Source: Cheilinus undulatus
Lineage: Eukaryota; Chordata; Actinopteri; Labriformes; Labridae
Assembly: GCF_018320785.1 (NCBI RefSeq)
Contig: NC_054882.1
Span: 25,362,719-25,426,718, forward strand
Direction: 5' to 3'
Length of the DNA stretch: 64,000 bases
A program made the position numbers and the translations under genes. Every line of letters starts with the position of its first letter. The first letter of the stretch is position 1. The notes beneath the pieces were generated by a model, which saw nothing but the letters and a program-made list of their open reading frames with translations, ran no database searches and was not told the origin of the DNA. Positions 47,796 through 60,489 of this stretch are shown here, piece after piece.

Positions 47796-50517
47796 GTGAG
47801 AAAACTGAACGCAGTAATGTCAGAAATGATTATTTCAACTAAATGAAGTGAATATTTGATTATTTTCGACATATATGTTTTATTTGAATTTGAAATATAT
47901 AAAAAAACTGAATTACGCCAATGTTTTTTTTTTTGCCAGCGTAACCGTTAACCAGTACAGGGTAGTTTCCCCAGAGTTCAGCCCTTTAATGTAGCATATG
48001 TTAGCCATGCTAACGTTCAAGTTTACTGCAGTAGACTGTTTAAGCTTTCTGTATGAACGGGCTAAACTAGAACACACGCATATCACTCGCACAATGAATA
48101 CATAATAGTTATGTCATCTGTAGGACGTGGGCACAGTTACCAGACATTTTGCCTCAGTTTGCTACAGAAGATGTGGCTATGATGATTGTTTTGTTTAAAT
48201 TAACGTGTATTATAAGTATACTAGTAGGTTTAACATTAGTGCATTTGCACTAGAAGCCTACTGGACTTTACAAAGTTCAGCTACGCTATATTGATACTTC
48301 AATTTCATTTTCCAACACCAACAATATAACTTAACTAATGCAACAACACTAATCTTACAATACTGTGTGTAATGTAATGCACAGATAGGGTTAATTTCTT
48401 AATCAAAATCCCTTACTTTTGATATTATAAATTAGAAGAAGAATACACCTTTGTACTGTCATTCCCTCAAATCAGATTTCCAGGGGCATGCTTTTTAATG
48501 TCATTTTTCTACTTTATATTAATTTTTGTATTGAGGGAATGAAATTGTTGTATTTTGACACAAATACATATAAAAAAGGGTTGTGCAGTTGTAAGGTCAA
48601 ACACGGTTGGGGTAATACATCTATTATTTCGCCTACTCACTTTTTAACAGTTGGCTAATGCTATGGTAGCATGGGGTTTTACAGGTTGTTCAGCAGGTGG
48701 TGCTGTTGAGACAGTGAGAAAAGAAAAACAAGAGAGAGGGGCTGAGAGGAGTTAAGAACCCATAACGTGTTGTACTGTTATTCCTTTCCACACATCTTTT
48801 GCTCAATTTATCAGTCGTAGTGATATTGCAGGCTTACTTAAATTAAAAAATCTTCTCAGTCATTACTAACTTCTCTGTCATTATCACATATCTAGTCATG
48901 AACATGTGATGTGGGAAATGCAAAATGTTTATGACTATCAGCATCCAATTAAATCATAATTAAGATTGTAAAGTTTTGGTCAGATTGGTGATGGTTCATT
49001 CAACTTATAATCTTCCCTTTCCCACACTTTGGGGTGGGTTTTTTTTGCACAAGGTACACCTAAGATCAAGCAAAAATCTGAAGGCACACCATATTCATAT
49101 CAATACAAAACAGCCTCTTTAAAACTTTCTACAGTATCTTTTTATTGATATATGATTAAGATAATGGCTCATAAATGTATTTTACATTAATCAGGGCTCA
49201 TTGCCCATAAAAGCACCACGACAGCTGAAGAACTCATGATAGAGGAGCATGATTGTAATTACCGGTCAGCTTTATCAGCATATCATAGTCAGATCTTGTC
49301 AGTTATCTTTACAGAGACCAGAGAGGATCTGCCTGGCAGGTTTATACACTTTTATAACACTTTTCTCAGCAACTGACTTGTTAAAAAAAGCCAACTGTGG
49401 CCAACCCAGTATTGTTCTTGCTCTTCTCTTTAGGCAGCTTTGTCTTTGGAAAAAACACCAAACCTTTTACAGATTCTGACGAACTTCTAACTAAAAAAAA
49501 TAAACCAGCAAGTAACCACTCATTTGTTTGACGTGTATAAAACTATATCACCTAAGGAAGTTAGATAAAGGTGGGTAATTTCCCTAAAGTACTTTAAACT
49601 TTCATACAGGAAGTTAATCATTAAAAATAAGACTAAACAATACAGGACGTCTGTTCTAGTTCTCCTTTATGTTTGCTGAAAGGGCTGTTTGCAATGTCAT
49701 ACCTTCAAGGTCCCTGTTCTAATGCATTTATGCCTTTAAGGCATCATGTTACTTTTTATTATTTCAGTATAATTTCTATGACTGTAGAATTTTGTCAAGG
49801 CCGACAGCTGCTGGGTTTTACACAGTTATTTAAATGTTGGTATACTTTAGTCATCATGGATTTGCAGAACTCTGTAGTTAAGCAGTATGACATGAGAGGG
49901 AGTGCTGTTGGGCTGGATGTCTGCATTGCTGTGAATCAGTTGAAGGTACAAGGCCACAGGCAGAGAGCCAAGGATGATCCAGGAAGGGCTGCTATTCAGT
50001 GCAACACTCGAATTCTAATGTGGTATTGCTCTCCAACACATGCATATAAAAGAAAACGGTACAAAACAAAAAATTTTGTGCTCAATTTTTGTACATTTTT
50101 TTGTGTTCTATTTGATCTTGGAAATCAGAGGAAGTTTCAGTACCCTGAGTTACCAGTTTATAAGTTGAAAGTGCCAAACTTAGGTGTGATAGCATTCAAA
50201 ACACCAATATCTGACCTCAGTGGACAAATAAACACAAACCATCAACTGAAACTGGCCTGTTGATAAGCAGTCGAAACATTCTCCTGCAGAGGCACCAGTT
50301 AGTTTAATCAGGACAAACTTTATTTGCTGGAATGTTAATTTATTCAGACGCCTTGCTGAGGCAGAGTGATGTTGCACTCTATATCAGCACTCGTTGAATG
50401 CCTCTTGTCCAGTCAGACTGCTCCAATGGTCCTAACTTTTGTGTATACTTTTAATAGCATACAGTTGTGGCTATATTGTCTTCAGCTCACCTGGTGTCTA
50501 ACGCTGTTCTCTCACAG
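47796..50517. other. GSKIP 5' intron
   Basis: AT-rich intron joining the putative 5' UTR exon to the coding exon, whose acceptor 'ctctcacag' ends at 50517. No repeat family is recognised with confidence. A 196-codon open frame at 49673-50263 has no recognisable domain and probably arises by chance. Confidence 0.45.
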
Positions 50518-50520
50518 GGA

Positions 50521-51007
50521 ATGGAGATAGACTGTCAGCCTGAGGAGGCCATCGTCACTTCATTTGATGAGGATTGTGTGGAACTTGGTGACGTCAAGGA
50601 CATGAGACTAGAGGCAGAAGCAGTGGTCAATGACGTTCTTTTTGCTGTCGCTGAAATGCACGTGTCACAGAGTCTTAACAGTGCGTCGGATGTGGCGTAC
50701 ATAAACGTGGAAACCAGAGAGGGAAACCGGTACTGCCTGGAGCTCACAGAGGCAGGACTGAGGGTAAGAGCCACAAAACTTGACACCGCATTGTTTCTTG
50801 TTTTGTTACTTAATGGATGCTAAGTTTGGGAATCTATCCGTCACACAGGTGGTGGGCTATGCCTTCGATCAAGTGGACGAGGATTTGAGCACCCAGTATC
50901 ATGAGACTGTTTACTCCCTGCTGGACACACTGAGTCCCGGGTACAGGGAGGCCTTTGGGAACGCTCTGCTCCAACGGCTCGAGAGGCTGAAGCAAAATGG
51001 ACAATAA
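50521..51007 (+). CDS. gskip: GSK3B-interacting protein
   Basis: Small cytosolic A-kinase anchoring protein that binds both GSK3-beta and the PKA RII subunit and tunes GSK3 phosphorylation and Wnt signalling. Two coding exons, 50521-50763 and 50849-51007, give 402 nt and 133 aa; human is 139 aa. The start follows the splice acceptor by three bases. '[22 protein letters not shown]' is the N-terminal amphipathic PKA-docking helix. '[29 protein letters not shown]' is the beta core. '[31 protein letters not shown]' is the conserved C-terminal GSK3-binding helix, as in Axin-like docking. The 3' UTR runs to AATAAA at 51929-51934. It is head-to-head with ATG2B, as in human. Confidence 0.96.
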
Positions 51008-52129
51008 AAATATAAAGGACCAAGTCATTCAAAAGTGGGTCAAATGGAACAGAAGCTGAGGATGTGGGTGTATTTGGACATGAGTCATCAAATATTATTC
51101 TAGCATACTATGTGACGTTTGCCTGCCTGTCTGCCACCACAAAGCGGGCCTGCCTGCCCTATCTTCTGCTTTCTTCTGACATTCATACCATCGAATGACT
51201 ACATGTTAGTTTAGGGATTGGCTGTGCGGGGTCTGTTGCAACAATGTGTTGTGGACTTCACTGTGGAAAAGATCTTCCTGCTCCCACATGTTACAGCTCT
51301 GTAACTGTGAGTTCAGCACCTTTTGTACTGATGAAAAATGATCTGAGAAAGCAGCAGCACGTTTTTACAAAGTATTCAGTCAGTTTCACTCTCTGCCCTG
51401 CTTGCACTAAAGCTCAGAACTGCTCAGATATTAACAACCGGTTTGTTGACAGCAAGTGGGAGATGGCCAAAGCTATAGTATATCAGCTTCAGTCTTTTAA
51501 ACTGCCTTAATGCCTGACTTTTGGTTAGAAAAGTACAAAAACTCCTTTATTTATCCTTGTTGAATCTTGTGTTGACAGATAATTTATATTATATTCTGCC
51601 TTTGACTAAGCTGGCTCAGTATTCAGTACCAAGTAACACTATTTTGCTTTTCTCTCTTTTTTTGAACTACAACTCAAGCTTACACTTCAGGCTGCTGCTG
51701 TATCCTTGTGGGATAAATACTTTTATTTCTATTGTGGTTAAATTTTGGTTCATTTTGTTGTGCTGCTCAGCATTTGTGGGACCTTTAGAGCCGCTTTACA
51801 GTGTTGGTTTATAGTACATGTGACCTGGTTATGATCCTGATACTTCAGTGTTAAGATATCTACTTTGAGAAAACTTGCTCCATTTGCATTTCTACTGTTA
51901 TTCCTTGCTGCTGGCCTTTGCTCAGACCAATAAAGTCTTAAAAAAGATGTCGGTTTCCTTTTTTTACACCATATGAAAAATGTTGATGAAAGTCTCACTA
52001 GAGTTCACTTTGGTCCATGGTTAGGTCTGTAAGCAGAGACTTGGTCCCAAATAGTAAATAAACATGTGCTTGCATAGTGCTTTTTAAGTCATCTTACTAC
52101 TCAAGTTGCTTTTTTCACAACAAATCATA
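51008..52129 (+). other. GSKIP 3' UTR and flank
   Basis: About 0.9 kb of 3' UTR follows the stop codon and ends at the poly(A) signal AATAAA (51929-51934), followed by a T-rich/GT-containing region. Short open frames in the UTR show no domain. Confidence 0.6.
51929..51934 (+). promoter_or_regulatory. GSKIP poly(A) signal AATAAA
   Basis: Canonical hexamer in 'gaccaataaagtctt', about 920 bases after the stop codon, followed by a T-rich stretch. Confidence 0.6.
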
Positions 52130-53085
52130 CTTACCAACAGCATAATCCCAATCACATGCCACTGATGCAGCAGTTGGAACAATGAGGGCTTAAGTGTCTG
52201 AAGAAGACAGGGATTTAACCCTGATTAAACAGGTGAGAGACGACTTACAATAAGTGAAATGGGGATCACCTGAGTGCAGTGAATGTGTCTCATATTGTCA
52301 GTTTTCCTGGCTACCATGACACCATGAAGACAAAAGAACACTTCAAGCAACTCAGAGAAAAAAGTTATTAAAAAGTACAAGTCAGGGGATGGATACAAAA
52401 AAGTTCCAAGGCACTGAACATCCCCTTGAATTCAGCTAAATCCATCATCAAGAAATGGTGGGGATATGGCACATGTAAATCTGCCTAGATCAGGCCTTCA
52501 TCACAAACTTAGTGACCATGCAAGGAGTCTAGAGAGAGAGGCCACCAAGACACCTATGACTACTCTGAAGGAGTTACAAGCTTTAGCAGCTGAGATGAAA
52601 GATACTCTGCATACATCAACTGTTGTCCATGTTCTTCACAAGTCAAAGCTTTATGGTAGAGAGGCACAGAGAAGCCACTGTTGAAGAAAACTCGTGTTAA
52701 ATCTCACCTAGAGTTCGCCAAAAAGCATGTGGGAGACTCCATGGTCAAGTGGGACAAAGTTCTTTGATCTGATGAGACCAAAAAGGTGCTTTTTGGCCAT
52801 CAGACAAGATGTTATGTTTAGCAGACACCAAATGCTGCACATCACCACAAACTATCCCCACTGTGGTGGGAGCATCATGCTGTGGGGATGCTTCTCAGCA
52901 GTTGGCCCTGGAAGGCTTGTAAAGGTAGAGGGTAAAATATTGGAAAACCCAGGAGGACAATCTTACTCAGTCTGCAAGAGAACTACGGCTTGGGAGAAGA
53001 TTTATTTTACAAGACAATGTCCCGAAGCATACAGTGAAAGCTCCACAGAAATGGTTTAAAGACAACAAGTTGAATATTCTGTAGC
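52130..53085 (+). mobile_element. Tc1-like transposon relic, truncated at both ends
   Basis: It shares long matches with the element at 34555-35845. Examples are 'gtgaaatgggga.cacc', 'acaccatgaagacaaaagaa', 'acccatgactactctgaagg'-type text and 'gagactccatggtcaagtgg'. It also shares 'ctgatgagaccaaaa.ggtg' and 'agctccacagaaatggttta'. It keeps a segment missing from the other copy (around 52380-52500, containing 'ggcactgaacatccc'), so neither is derived from the other by deletion alone. It stops abruptly near 53085 before the SPDLNP region, and the left terminus is not recognisable. It is intergenic, between GSKIP and NPC2. Confidence 0.8.
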
Positions 53086-54943
53086 TCTCTAATAATGTGA
53101 GAGTAGCCTTTAAACTGGAATCAAGCAAATATATAAAAGCAAACAAACAGCTAGCTGTCATAGAGGTAAATTAAAAATATTTTCCACAATCTGGATTTGC
53201 ATAAAAAACTTGAAATGTAATAATATATGTGTGTTGTTGACCAAATGTCAATTTCAACAAGGCCAAAGGAAGTGAAAAAACCCTGATTCAACAGAAACCT
53301 CAAATCATACACAGACAGTATCACTTGACAAATATTGTATTTTCTAGACACACAAGAGAAGCATTCTTTTAGCTGGAAGTTAAACACCAAGGGTCAGGTC
53401 ATATGCCTTGTTTGACTCACTGACCAGCTATCATAGAATGTAGAGAATGTGTATATCACTGTTTCCAGCAGTGGAATGCTACAAAGGTATGCATTTTTTG
53501 TGTCCATTTGCTTATGACTTAAGCATTTTAACGCATGCCAGTTCATAAGAGAAATGCTGTGAATATACTGTACTTCATCGATTTTAAAGCTTCAAGTTCC
53601 AGACATACAAAACATGAAGTTATAAATTATTGGCTCTCGTCTGGTGGATTGTGGGGTGGTTTTCAGGGGTTTGGTAATGTGTGTGTGTGTGTGTGTGTGA
53701 GAAAAATTGTGTTTTTGCCATTATTTTGGATGACAAATCTGTTTATTCTTGATGTGTTTCCTTCTTGAGACCTCTTTTTCTCTCTCTCTCTCTCACAAGT
53801 CATCTTACATTTCAAATTACAGGACAATCTGTGACATAGGGCTCCATCCCCAGAAATACATAAACTAGTACGTATGTATGGGTCTCACTGCTCCTTGAGG
53901 TACATGAAGTCATCACGATACATGTCCACTCAGATAAAAAAGGCCATCTTCATCTGTAGACTGACAGCCATCCATTTCATTGTGTAGACTTGTTTGAGTC
54001 TTCACCGTTAGCATTATTTTTTTACAATTGACAGAGGTATCTTCTCTAGATCTCGGGAAAACAACCGACATGTTATTTGTTAAAATAGAGCAAAATAAGT
54101 TGTCTGCATGCATTTTTTGTTCTATGTAAAGGTCCAAACATTTTTCCTTGAATAAATTTGAATTGTTAAAACTGTGGATATTTGAATCATGAGGTGATCG
54201 GTTACACCCGTAAAAAAACACTGTTTGGCCATGTGGCATGTTGGTTTACTGTGCATAATGACAGTTGATTATGATCTGGATACCTTTGCACATTTAACGT
54301 TTTTCCTTTACTGCTCGAGCAAATCAGTTCAAGAAAGATGCCCATTTTCCTTTTTCTCATGATGAAAACATTTGGGGCTAAGGTTGCCTGTAGTCTGAAA
54401 TTATGTTTGAAAAAAGGGTAAATCAGGTGGAAGGAAGGGATATGAGGAGAGTTTCTGCTAAGTTAAAACAAGATACTTTCAGACTTGAGTACATATTAGA
54501 CTTTATTAAATTTAATCATATAACCTTTTTGCATTTCAATCTGATAAGTCTCAGTGGTACAAGATTAGTAAGAAATATTACAAAAGTTTAAGTACATTAT
54601 CAATCTTTAGAGACTACACAGCAGCCAGTAAGACAAGACATTTGCGCTAAAGTGGAATATAATTCAGGGTTATTAATCACATCATTTTACATCCACCACT
54701 CTTAAAAACTGACTGTGAGGAAGACTGCAGCCATGATTGCGCATTTTTAAACCAGTTTCAGCAGGACATGAGGTGTAAAGGAGGCAAAGTGTTGCAGACC
54801 AGAGAGAGACATCTTAAAAATCAATCTGATGGATTTAAAATGAGATCTCCATTCGCTCAGTCTTCTTGTGGTTTTTAACTCAAAGTTGAATCCCTTTTAA
54901 TAAAAAATACGGCACATTTAATTTAAGAGTAACTGCTGCAGCT
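53086..54943. other. Intergenic region with NPC2 3' UTR
   Basis: AT-rich. It holds a (GT)n microsatellite at 53679-53699 and a (TC)n run at about 53779-53794. NPC2 3' UTR probably occupies about 54500-54943, with AATAAA on the minus strand at 54502-54507. No gene was recognised. Confidence 0.5.
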
Positions 54944-57900
54944 TCAGCTCACAATCTGCACCGGGAACTCGATGCAGAACAGGTCCTTTTTGTTGTCGTC
55001 TCTCAGCTCCCACTTCACCACCAGCTTTATCTGAAAAAGCAGAATAGTAGTCAGTGAACAGAGGGCGAACATCTGCAAATTTAAATCTTTAAAAAGGAAG
55101 TGAAAACGTGTTACAATGTGGATACTGATACTGGTTAGTTTTCTTGGAATGTAAAGAATTTATGAACTGCTGTTTTGGTTCCCAGTTGTTGAATGTAAAG
55201 TACATACATTTATTTTTTACCTTTGCAAATTTGCAGTTGACTCAAGTGTATGGAATTCCTACCATCTGGTAATAATACAGCCTGACTTATACACCAGCCT
55301 CAAATCTTAGTGCAGCCCTGAAACTTTGCAGAAGCCTGACATGCACCTCCTTAAAATGTAACCATGATATTGGGACCCTGGGATCTGGTTAGCTGGGTAG
55401 CATCAGTCTGTGTGCCAGTCTCAGTGATGCCTATAGGCACGTTGTGTGCCTTTCTCTTCTCTTGTAGAGAGTCCACCACATCGAGTCCAACACATTGGAC
55501 TGAAAATTTGGTGTGGCAGCTTTCATTGCTCTGCATGGGAGAAGCTCTATAGGTTAAAGTTTATCATCTGCAAAAACTTGAATTTATCAAAAGGAGGTTA
55601 AAAATGGCAAATGCAAAAACAAGTCTTTTAAAAGAAGTTCCAATAAACAGATTTAAAGACCGTTGTTAGCCTTTTGTTGGACAGGACAGCTAAAGGGAGA
55701 CAGGAGACCTAAAGTTCTGGTTCCCCTGGCAGTGAGGGGAGCCTGTCCCAAAGCCTGCTGCTGAATTTTCACCCTCCACCTCAACCAAAAGGAGCTTCAT
55801 TCATGTTAGAGTTCACTCCGTACAGGAGTAGTTGTGATGAGGGAGTCACTGTGTACTCCAGTGAGAAAAATGGCTGCAGAAAACATCTGATGTCTCATCA
55901 TTCTCTATAACCACAGTATAATCAAGTATTACTCAAAATTTGTCAGCTTCAAGCCCACAGCCAGTCTAATGGGAGGGTTTATCCCTTTAAAAAAAAAAAA
56001 AAGTACATCTTTTCACAGTGACTCTTCTGATTTGCTGTTTATTTTGATCTCCAGCCACACTGTACCTTATTTGCACACACAAGTTCTTAACACAATCATT
56101 AGTTTGGACGGAGGATCACAAAAGCTGTGCTTTTTTTAAAAGATAGAGTATTGAACTTATTACATTTTAAAATGCATCAGGTACAGTAAAATCATGTAAA
56201 GCCCAACAAGGGGGTCTACACTTTCTGCCAGTGAGAAAATGGTATTAATTTGACTTTCACAAACAATACAAGCAGTAGCACAGAGCAAGTGAATGATCCC
56301 ACATTGCATCTCAAAACAGCTATTGCATTTTACTTTCAATTAAATCACCTTATAATAGTCAACCTGGTTGTAGATCCATCCTTGTTTGAATGGAGTTGGG
56401 TGAAGAGCTAGGGCTACATGGACCTTAAAACCAAGATTTTCCAAAGGCACAGTCCACACCTAGTGCTATAGGAAATCTCCCAGACTGCCTGGTGAATCCT
56501 TGGCAAAATTTGAAAATTACAAAATCAAAATTAAATTTCTCACTACATTACATTAGAAAAGTCTGGCATTGCCACCACATCCATTTCTGTAACTACAGTT
56601 GATGAAAACTGATGACTTATCAGAGGCTTGAAGGGTCGTCAGATTTCACTGGGGAAGATTTAACCACAAGCTCCTGTAACTCCGTCTCAAGGAGCACTCA
56701 AACAAGATGTGGAGGCAAAACTTAAGGAAATGAGCCCAATATTCTGGGCTCTATAGCAGATCTACTCTAGTACTCCTGTATTTTTTTTCCACTTCTATAC
56801 TGAAAGTTCCAAGTCAAATGATCCAAACACAAGGTTACACATCTAAAAAAAAAAAACTGTCCACTAATTTTCCTCTGAACACTTTTCCAGAGGCTTGTTG
56901 GAGCTGCAGAAACATTGAATCATAAAATAATCTGACTTATAGATCTGAGATCATTTATCGGCTTATTGTACTGATGTCACATTTAGTACTTACTGCAGGA
57001 TACTCAGTCTTCACGGGAAGAGTGTTCACGTAGTGATACAACTGCTGCGGCTGGATGGGACACTGGATTCCAGATTTGCAGCCATCCTCGTTGGGAATGG
57101 GGAAGGGGACCGGAACACCAGCGATAACACCGTGAACCACCGCCGTGCTGGTATCACTTTTAACACCTACATCACAGAAACAAAAAATAAGGCTGTTAAT
57201 TCAAAAGTTCAGAAACTTTACCAGTGATGTTCTGATTTTTTGGAAAGCATTTTAAAAAGCCAAAGCCCCTCACCACTTGAGAACGTCACATTGACGCTGT
57301 AGGAGCCTCCTCTTTTGAGCTGGCATGGCTGCGTGGGGCACGGGGTGATGTCAACCAGGGACACTGAGGCAGAGGTAGAGCCTAAAGAAAAGCACAGGTA
57401 CAGGGAGTTTTTGATCAAGATATTTCCAAAGATGTCAAATTGTTGTTCATGGTTAGAAAACTTTTAAAGAGTGGAGTTTGTTTTTTTTTGTTTTTTTTTT
57501 TAAGTGATGCATCTTTTTCTGCCACAAACTTTCATAAAGGACTTCCCTTTTTCACATCTCAGAGGAAAAGAGGTTAAACATGAAAAAAAAAAACACTTTT
57601 TATTATACCTTTAAGATATTTTTTCACAATTTTGACACTGGGTTTGTAAAGAAACTGGCTCTTTGTTATAAAACTTTTAGACAGAAACAGGAAGGTAATA
57701 AAAGGTAATTTTTGGTAATGTTTTACACAAAGATTTAGCTTTTCTCAGCTTATGCTGTACTGCATACATCCAGATCTTTTTTATTTCAACTACACTTTTG
57801 GCTTTTGTAAGTTACGGAATGTGCAAAACGTAATCATACATAAAGTTTTGAAACTTATTGTATATTATTCCAGATGTTTTCAGTCTTTAATAGCAGGATA

Positions 57901-59716
57901 AACATTATAACCAGCCTGTCAACGCTTATTTTTTCCACCTTTATCCAAGACAAAAACTGTTGGGTGTCAAATGCATGAGTGAAGTCAGAAATGTGTTAAA
58001 GTAATTTAAAAGCATTCTGAGGGATTTACTTTTGGATTTAGCATGCAGATTATATCGTTAACCCCAAATTTTTCACATTCCTTAATTGAGCTTATTTTAA
58101 AGTCATTTTGACCCAATTCGTTTTAAAATCTGAGTTCATAAAGCAATGACTAAAGGTGCACTGTAAAACTTTTACACAGCCATTGTCACGAGGGTCTTAG
58201 TCAGCTTTCATCTTTTTCCTGAGGCTTTTTTAGGGGAAAAACTTCCACAGTGGGACACAAAAAAGTGCTGACACAGCAGAGACACTTGAGGTGTATTTAG
58301 GGAAACGAAAGATCCAGTTTTTTAAAAACTCGGCACAAAGGTCACGATATCCAGGTGTTATTTGGAGGCTTCAGCTAAAGACCAGTATGAGTCACTTCCT
58401 CGTTTAGCTGCAAGCAAACACGGCAAGAGAACAAAATGTTTCAAATAATAATCTTCACTTAAAGGCAAAGCTCGATTACAGATATAAATATTAAATCCCC
58501 GACAGTGACTGCATTTCGCACCTTAGAGCGGCAACATAATTTAGACTCACCACATCTAAACATTTTAAGATGTCACTAGCTCATGTCTTTTACCAAAAAC
58601 CACTAACTTTTATGTACTGTATGCCATTTTAACAGTAATCCACCAACTCATTGTTTCATTATCTCTATAATGATCTACAAAACCATATTTTCCCTGATAT
58701 GAAGACATTTAGGGGCTTTTCAGGTGCTCGTCCCTTGATTTTGGGGCCATAAATCTTTTAAGGAACTTTCTGGACAGAGTGTTTTTATGCTTTTTAAAAT
58801 TTACTCTTGAACCCCTGCTTGTAAATCAAGTCTTCATCACTTTAGATTCCTCAGAGATACACATCATATTTGGTGCAGAACTAAAACGACTTCACCTTAA
58901 TGGTAAAACTGCCCATGAGGATCTCCTTTACTCTGCTGCCCTAGGTTTAGACTCAACAGTATTTGTCACAGGACCCTGAACTTTATAGCTTATAGAGGAT
59001 AAAGGCTTCCATGTAGACATCTGACCTCGCAGGGAACTCTCTGAACTCACAAACCACAAAGATAAGTGCATGTGGAAGTAGTTCATGTGCAGGTATTGGC
59101 TAATATGTCAGATGCCAATATTTGGGTGGCCAGAGGTGAACTTTACTATTAGGCAAAGGAAGGAAAAGGTTTCTAAAATGACCAAAAAAACCCAGCCATG
59201 ACTAAATGACATTCAGAATTAAAAACAAAATACTGAAAACTGAAGACTGCAAAAAGAAATTTAGAATGAAATATGTTAGACTACTGGAAAATTATATATC
59301 TTATTTTCCCAGACATCCTCATGTCATTGCGGTGTGAAGACTGATTAAAGAAGAGGTAAAAAGCAGGTCTTTCTTTGATAAATAAAAATTTAAAAAGGGA
59401 GAAAAATGGTTGTGCGCCCTACGCCCCAAAATTATTAAGTCCACCACTGAGGGTGACATTAGTAGAGGCACAGAAGACTTTATTACAAGAGAAACATTCA
59501 CAAGATAAAAGCAAATGCAAAATCTTTGAAAATCGACAAAAATAAAGAATTTAAATCTGCGGCTCTATGAACACTTTTAATGGAGTAACGGGCACGTTAA
59601 CAAAGAAATAAAGCATTTTAATTCAGAAACTCACCGCAGTCTTTGAATTTCACCGGATCCGCACAGGTGAACCCCATTAAGCAGAGCAAAACGACCAAAC
59701 CAGTTCTTACGTCCAT
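54944..59716 (-). CDS. npc2: NPC intracellular cholesterol transporter 2
   Basis: Secreted/lysosomal ML-domain protein that takes cholesterol from lysosomal lipids and hands it to NPC1. Four coding exons: 59635-59716, 57274-57381, 56994-57166 and 54944-55030. They total 450 nt, 149 aa, all phases matching. Residues 1 to about 19 ([19 protein letters not shown]) are a signal peptide. The six disulfide cysteines fall at 27, 42, 47, 93, 99 and 140, the same numbering as human. The glycosylation sequon is at Asn58 (NVT). '[18 protein letters not shown]' and '[16 protein letters not shown]' line the sterol pocket. It ends in 'IEFPVQIVS'. Introns 1 and 3 are long (about 2.3 and 2.0 kb). It is head-to-head with ISCA2, 774 bases apart. 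Confidence 0.97.
55031..56993. other. NPC2 intron 3
   Basis: About 2 kb of AT-rich intron. 55655-55715 ('gttggacaggacagctaaag' then 'ggagacagg') resembles the antisense body of the tRNA-derived SINE seen at 505-665, but the tRNA-like head is absent. Nothing else is recognised. Confidence 0.4.
57382..59634. other. NPC2 intron 1
   Basis: About 2.25 kb of AT-rich intron with T and A homopolymer runs near 57480-57600. No repeat family or exon recognised; exons 1 and 2 join in phase across it. Confidence 0.45.
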
Positions 59717-60489
59717 GTTCCCTTCTTATCGTGTCACCCTAAAACAAAGAAAAGGGAGAAGCAGAGCCCATGAGACCAGGCTGACTTTAAGCAGTCAGCA
59801 TAAATTGTCAAATCATATGACTTCGTGTTTGTCCCCCCCAGAGCCGGAGTACACCACAAAAGAGCAGCAGGGAGTACAAAGTTCACAGCAACGCGGAAGA
59901 AAAACACTTCGACCACCTTACTCTGTGGTAAACAAGCCAGTTAGAATAAGACGTCTTTTAAAATCAGTAAACAGAGGTTAAAGAAAGTAAAGAAGAACAG
60001 TCTGTACCTTTGACGTGCTTACACCAGCAGCTAAAGTGGAAATGATTAGTGCCTGGCACGTTTTATTTCGCTTTATCACGAGATTTTAGTAACGCCCATT
60101 AGTAAACACCCCTGTTGTTTGCCCGAAGTAAAGCCTGACAGGAAACTCCCCCAGCGTAAACATCGTATGTTTTCTGCTTTGATTACAAGAAAAGAATATT
60201 ACGGAGTCCAAGCGCTATTCGTCGTTAATCCACCCATTTATGTGCATGTGTAATGTTTTGGTTCTTTTTCGAAGCAGGACACATGATTTAAAACTTGTGC
60301 CTTACAGGCAAAACTGAGGTATAAAAGTCGTTTTCACCCACATAAATTCCTTGCGATTGGCATGTTGACTGACGAAAGAGATGATCGTATCAGGGCGCGT
60401 CTAACTGACGCGACAATTTTAACCAATAGGAATGCTATCTGTCTGTGATGACGGTTGGGGGTGGGACTTTCCTACATCTGTTATGGAAG
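59717..60489. promoter_or_regulatory. Divergent promoter region between NPC2 and ISCA2
   Basis: The two start codons face away from each other across 773 bases. CCAAT-type motifs are visible in both orientations: 'gcgattggcatg' near 60353 and 'aaccaataggaatg' near 60421. Another feature is a CpG-containing stretch at about 60360-60410. NPC2 may have a 5' UTR intron, with an acceptor-like tract close to its ATG. Regulatory sharing is inferred. Confidence 0.5.

Noticed and set aside
49673-50263. 196-codon plus-strand open frame in the GSKIP 5' intron
   Set aside because: No recognisable domain, low-complexity hydrophobic and polar mix, no splice or start context, and it ends just before the GSKIP coding exon. 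Most likely chance in AT-rich DNA.
60483-60485. Upstream ATG as ISCA2 start
   Set aside because: Its frame does not join exon 2 and does not give a presequence; the ATG at 60490 does both.
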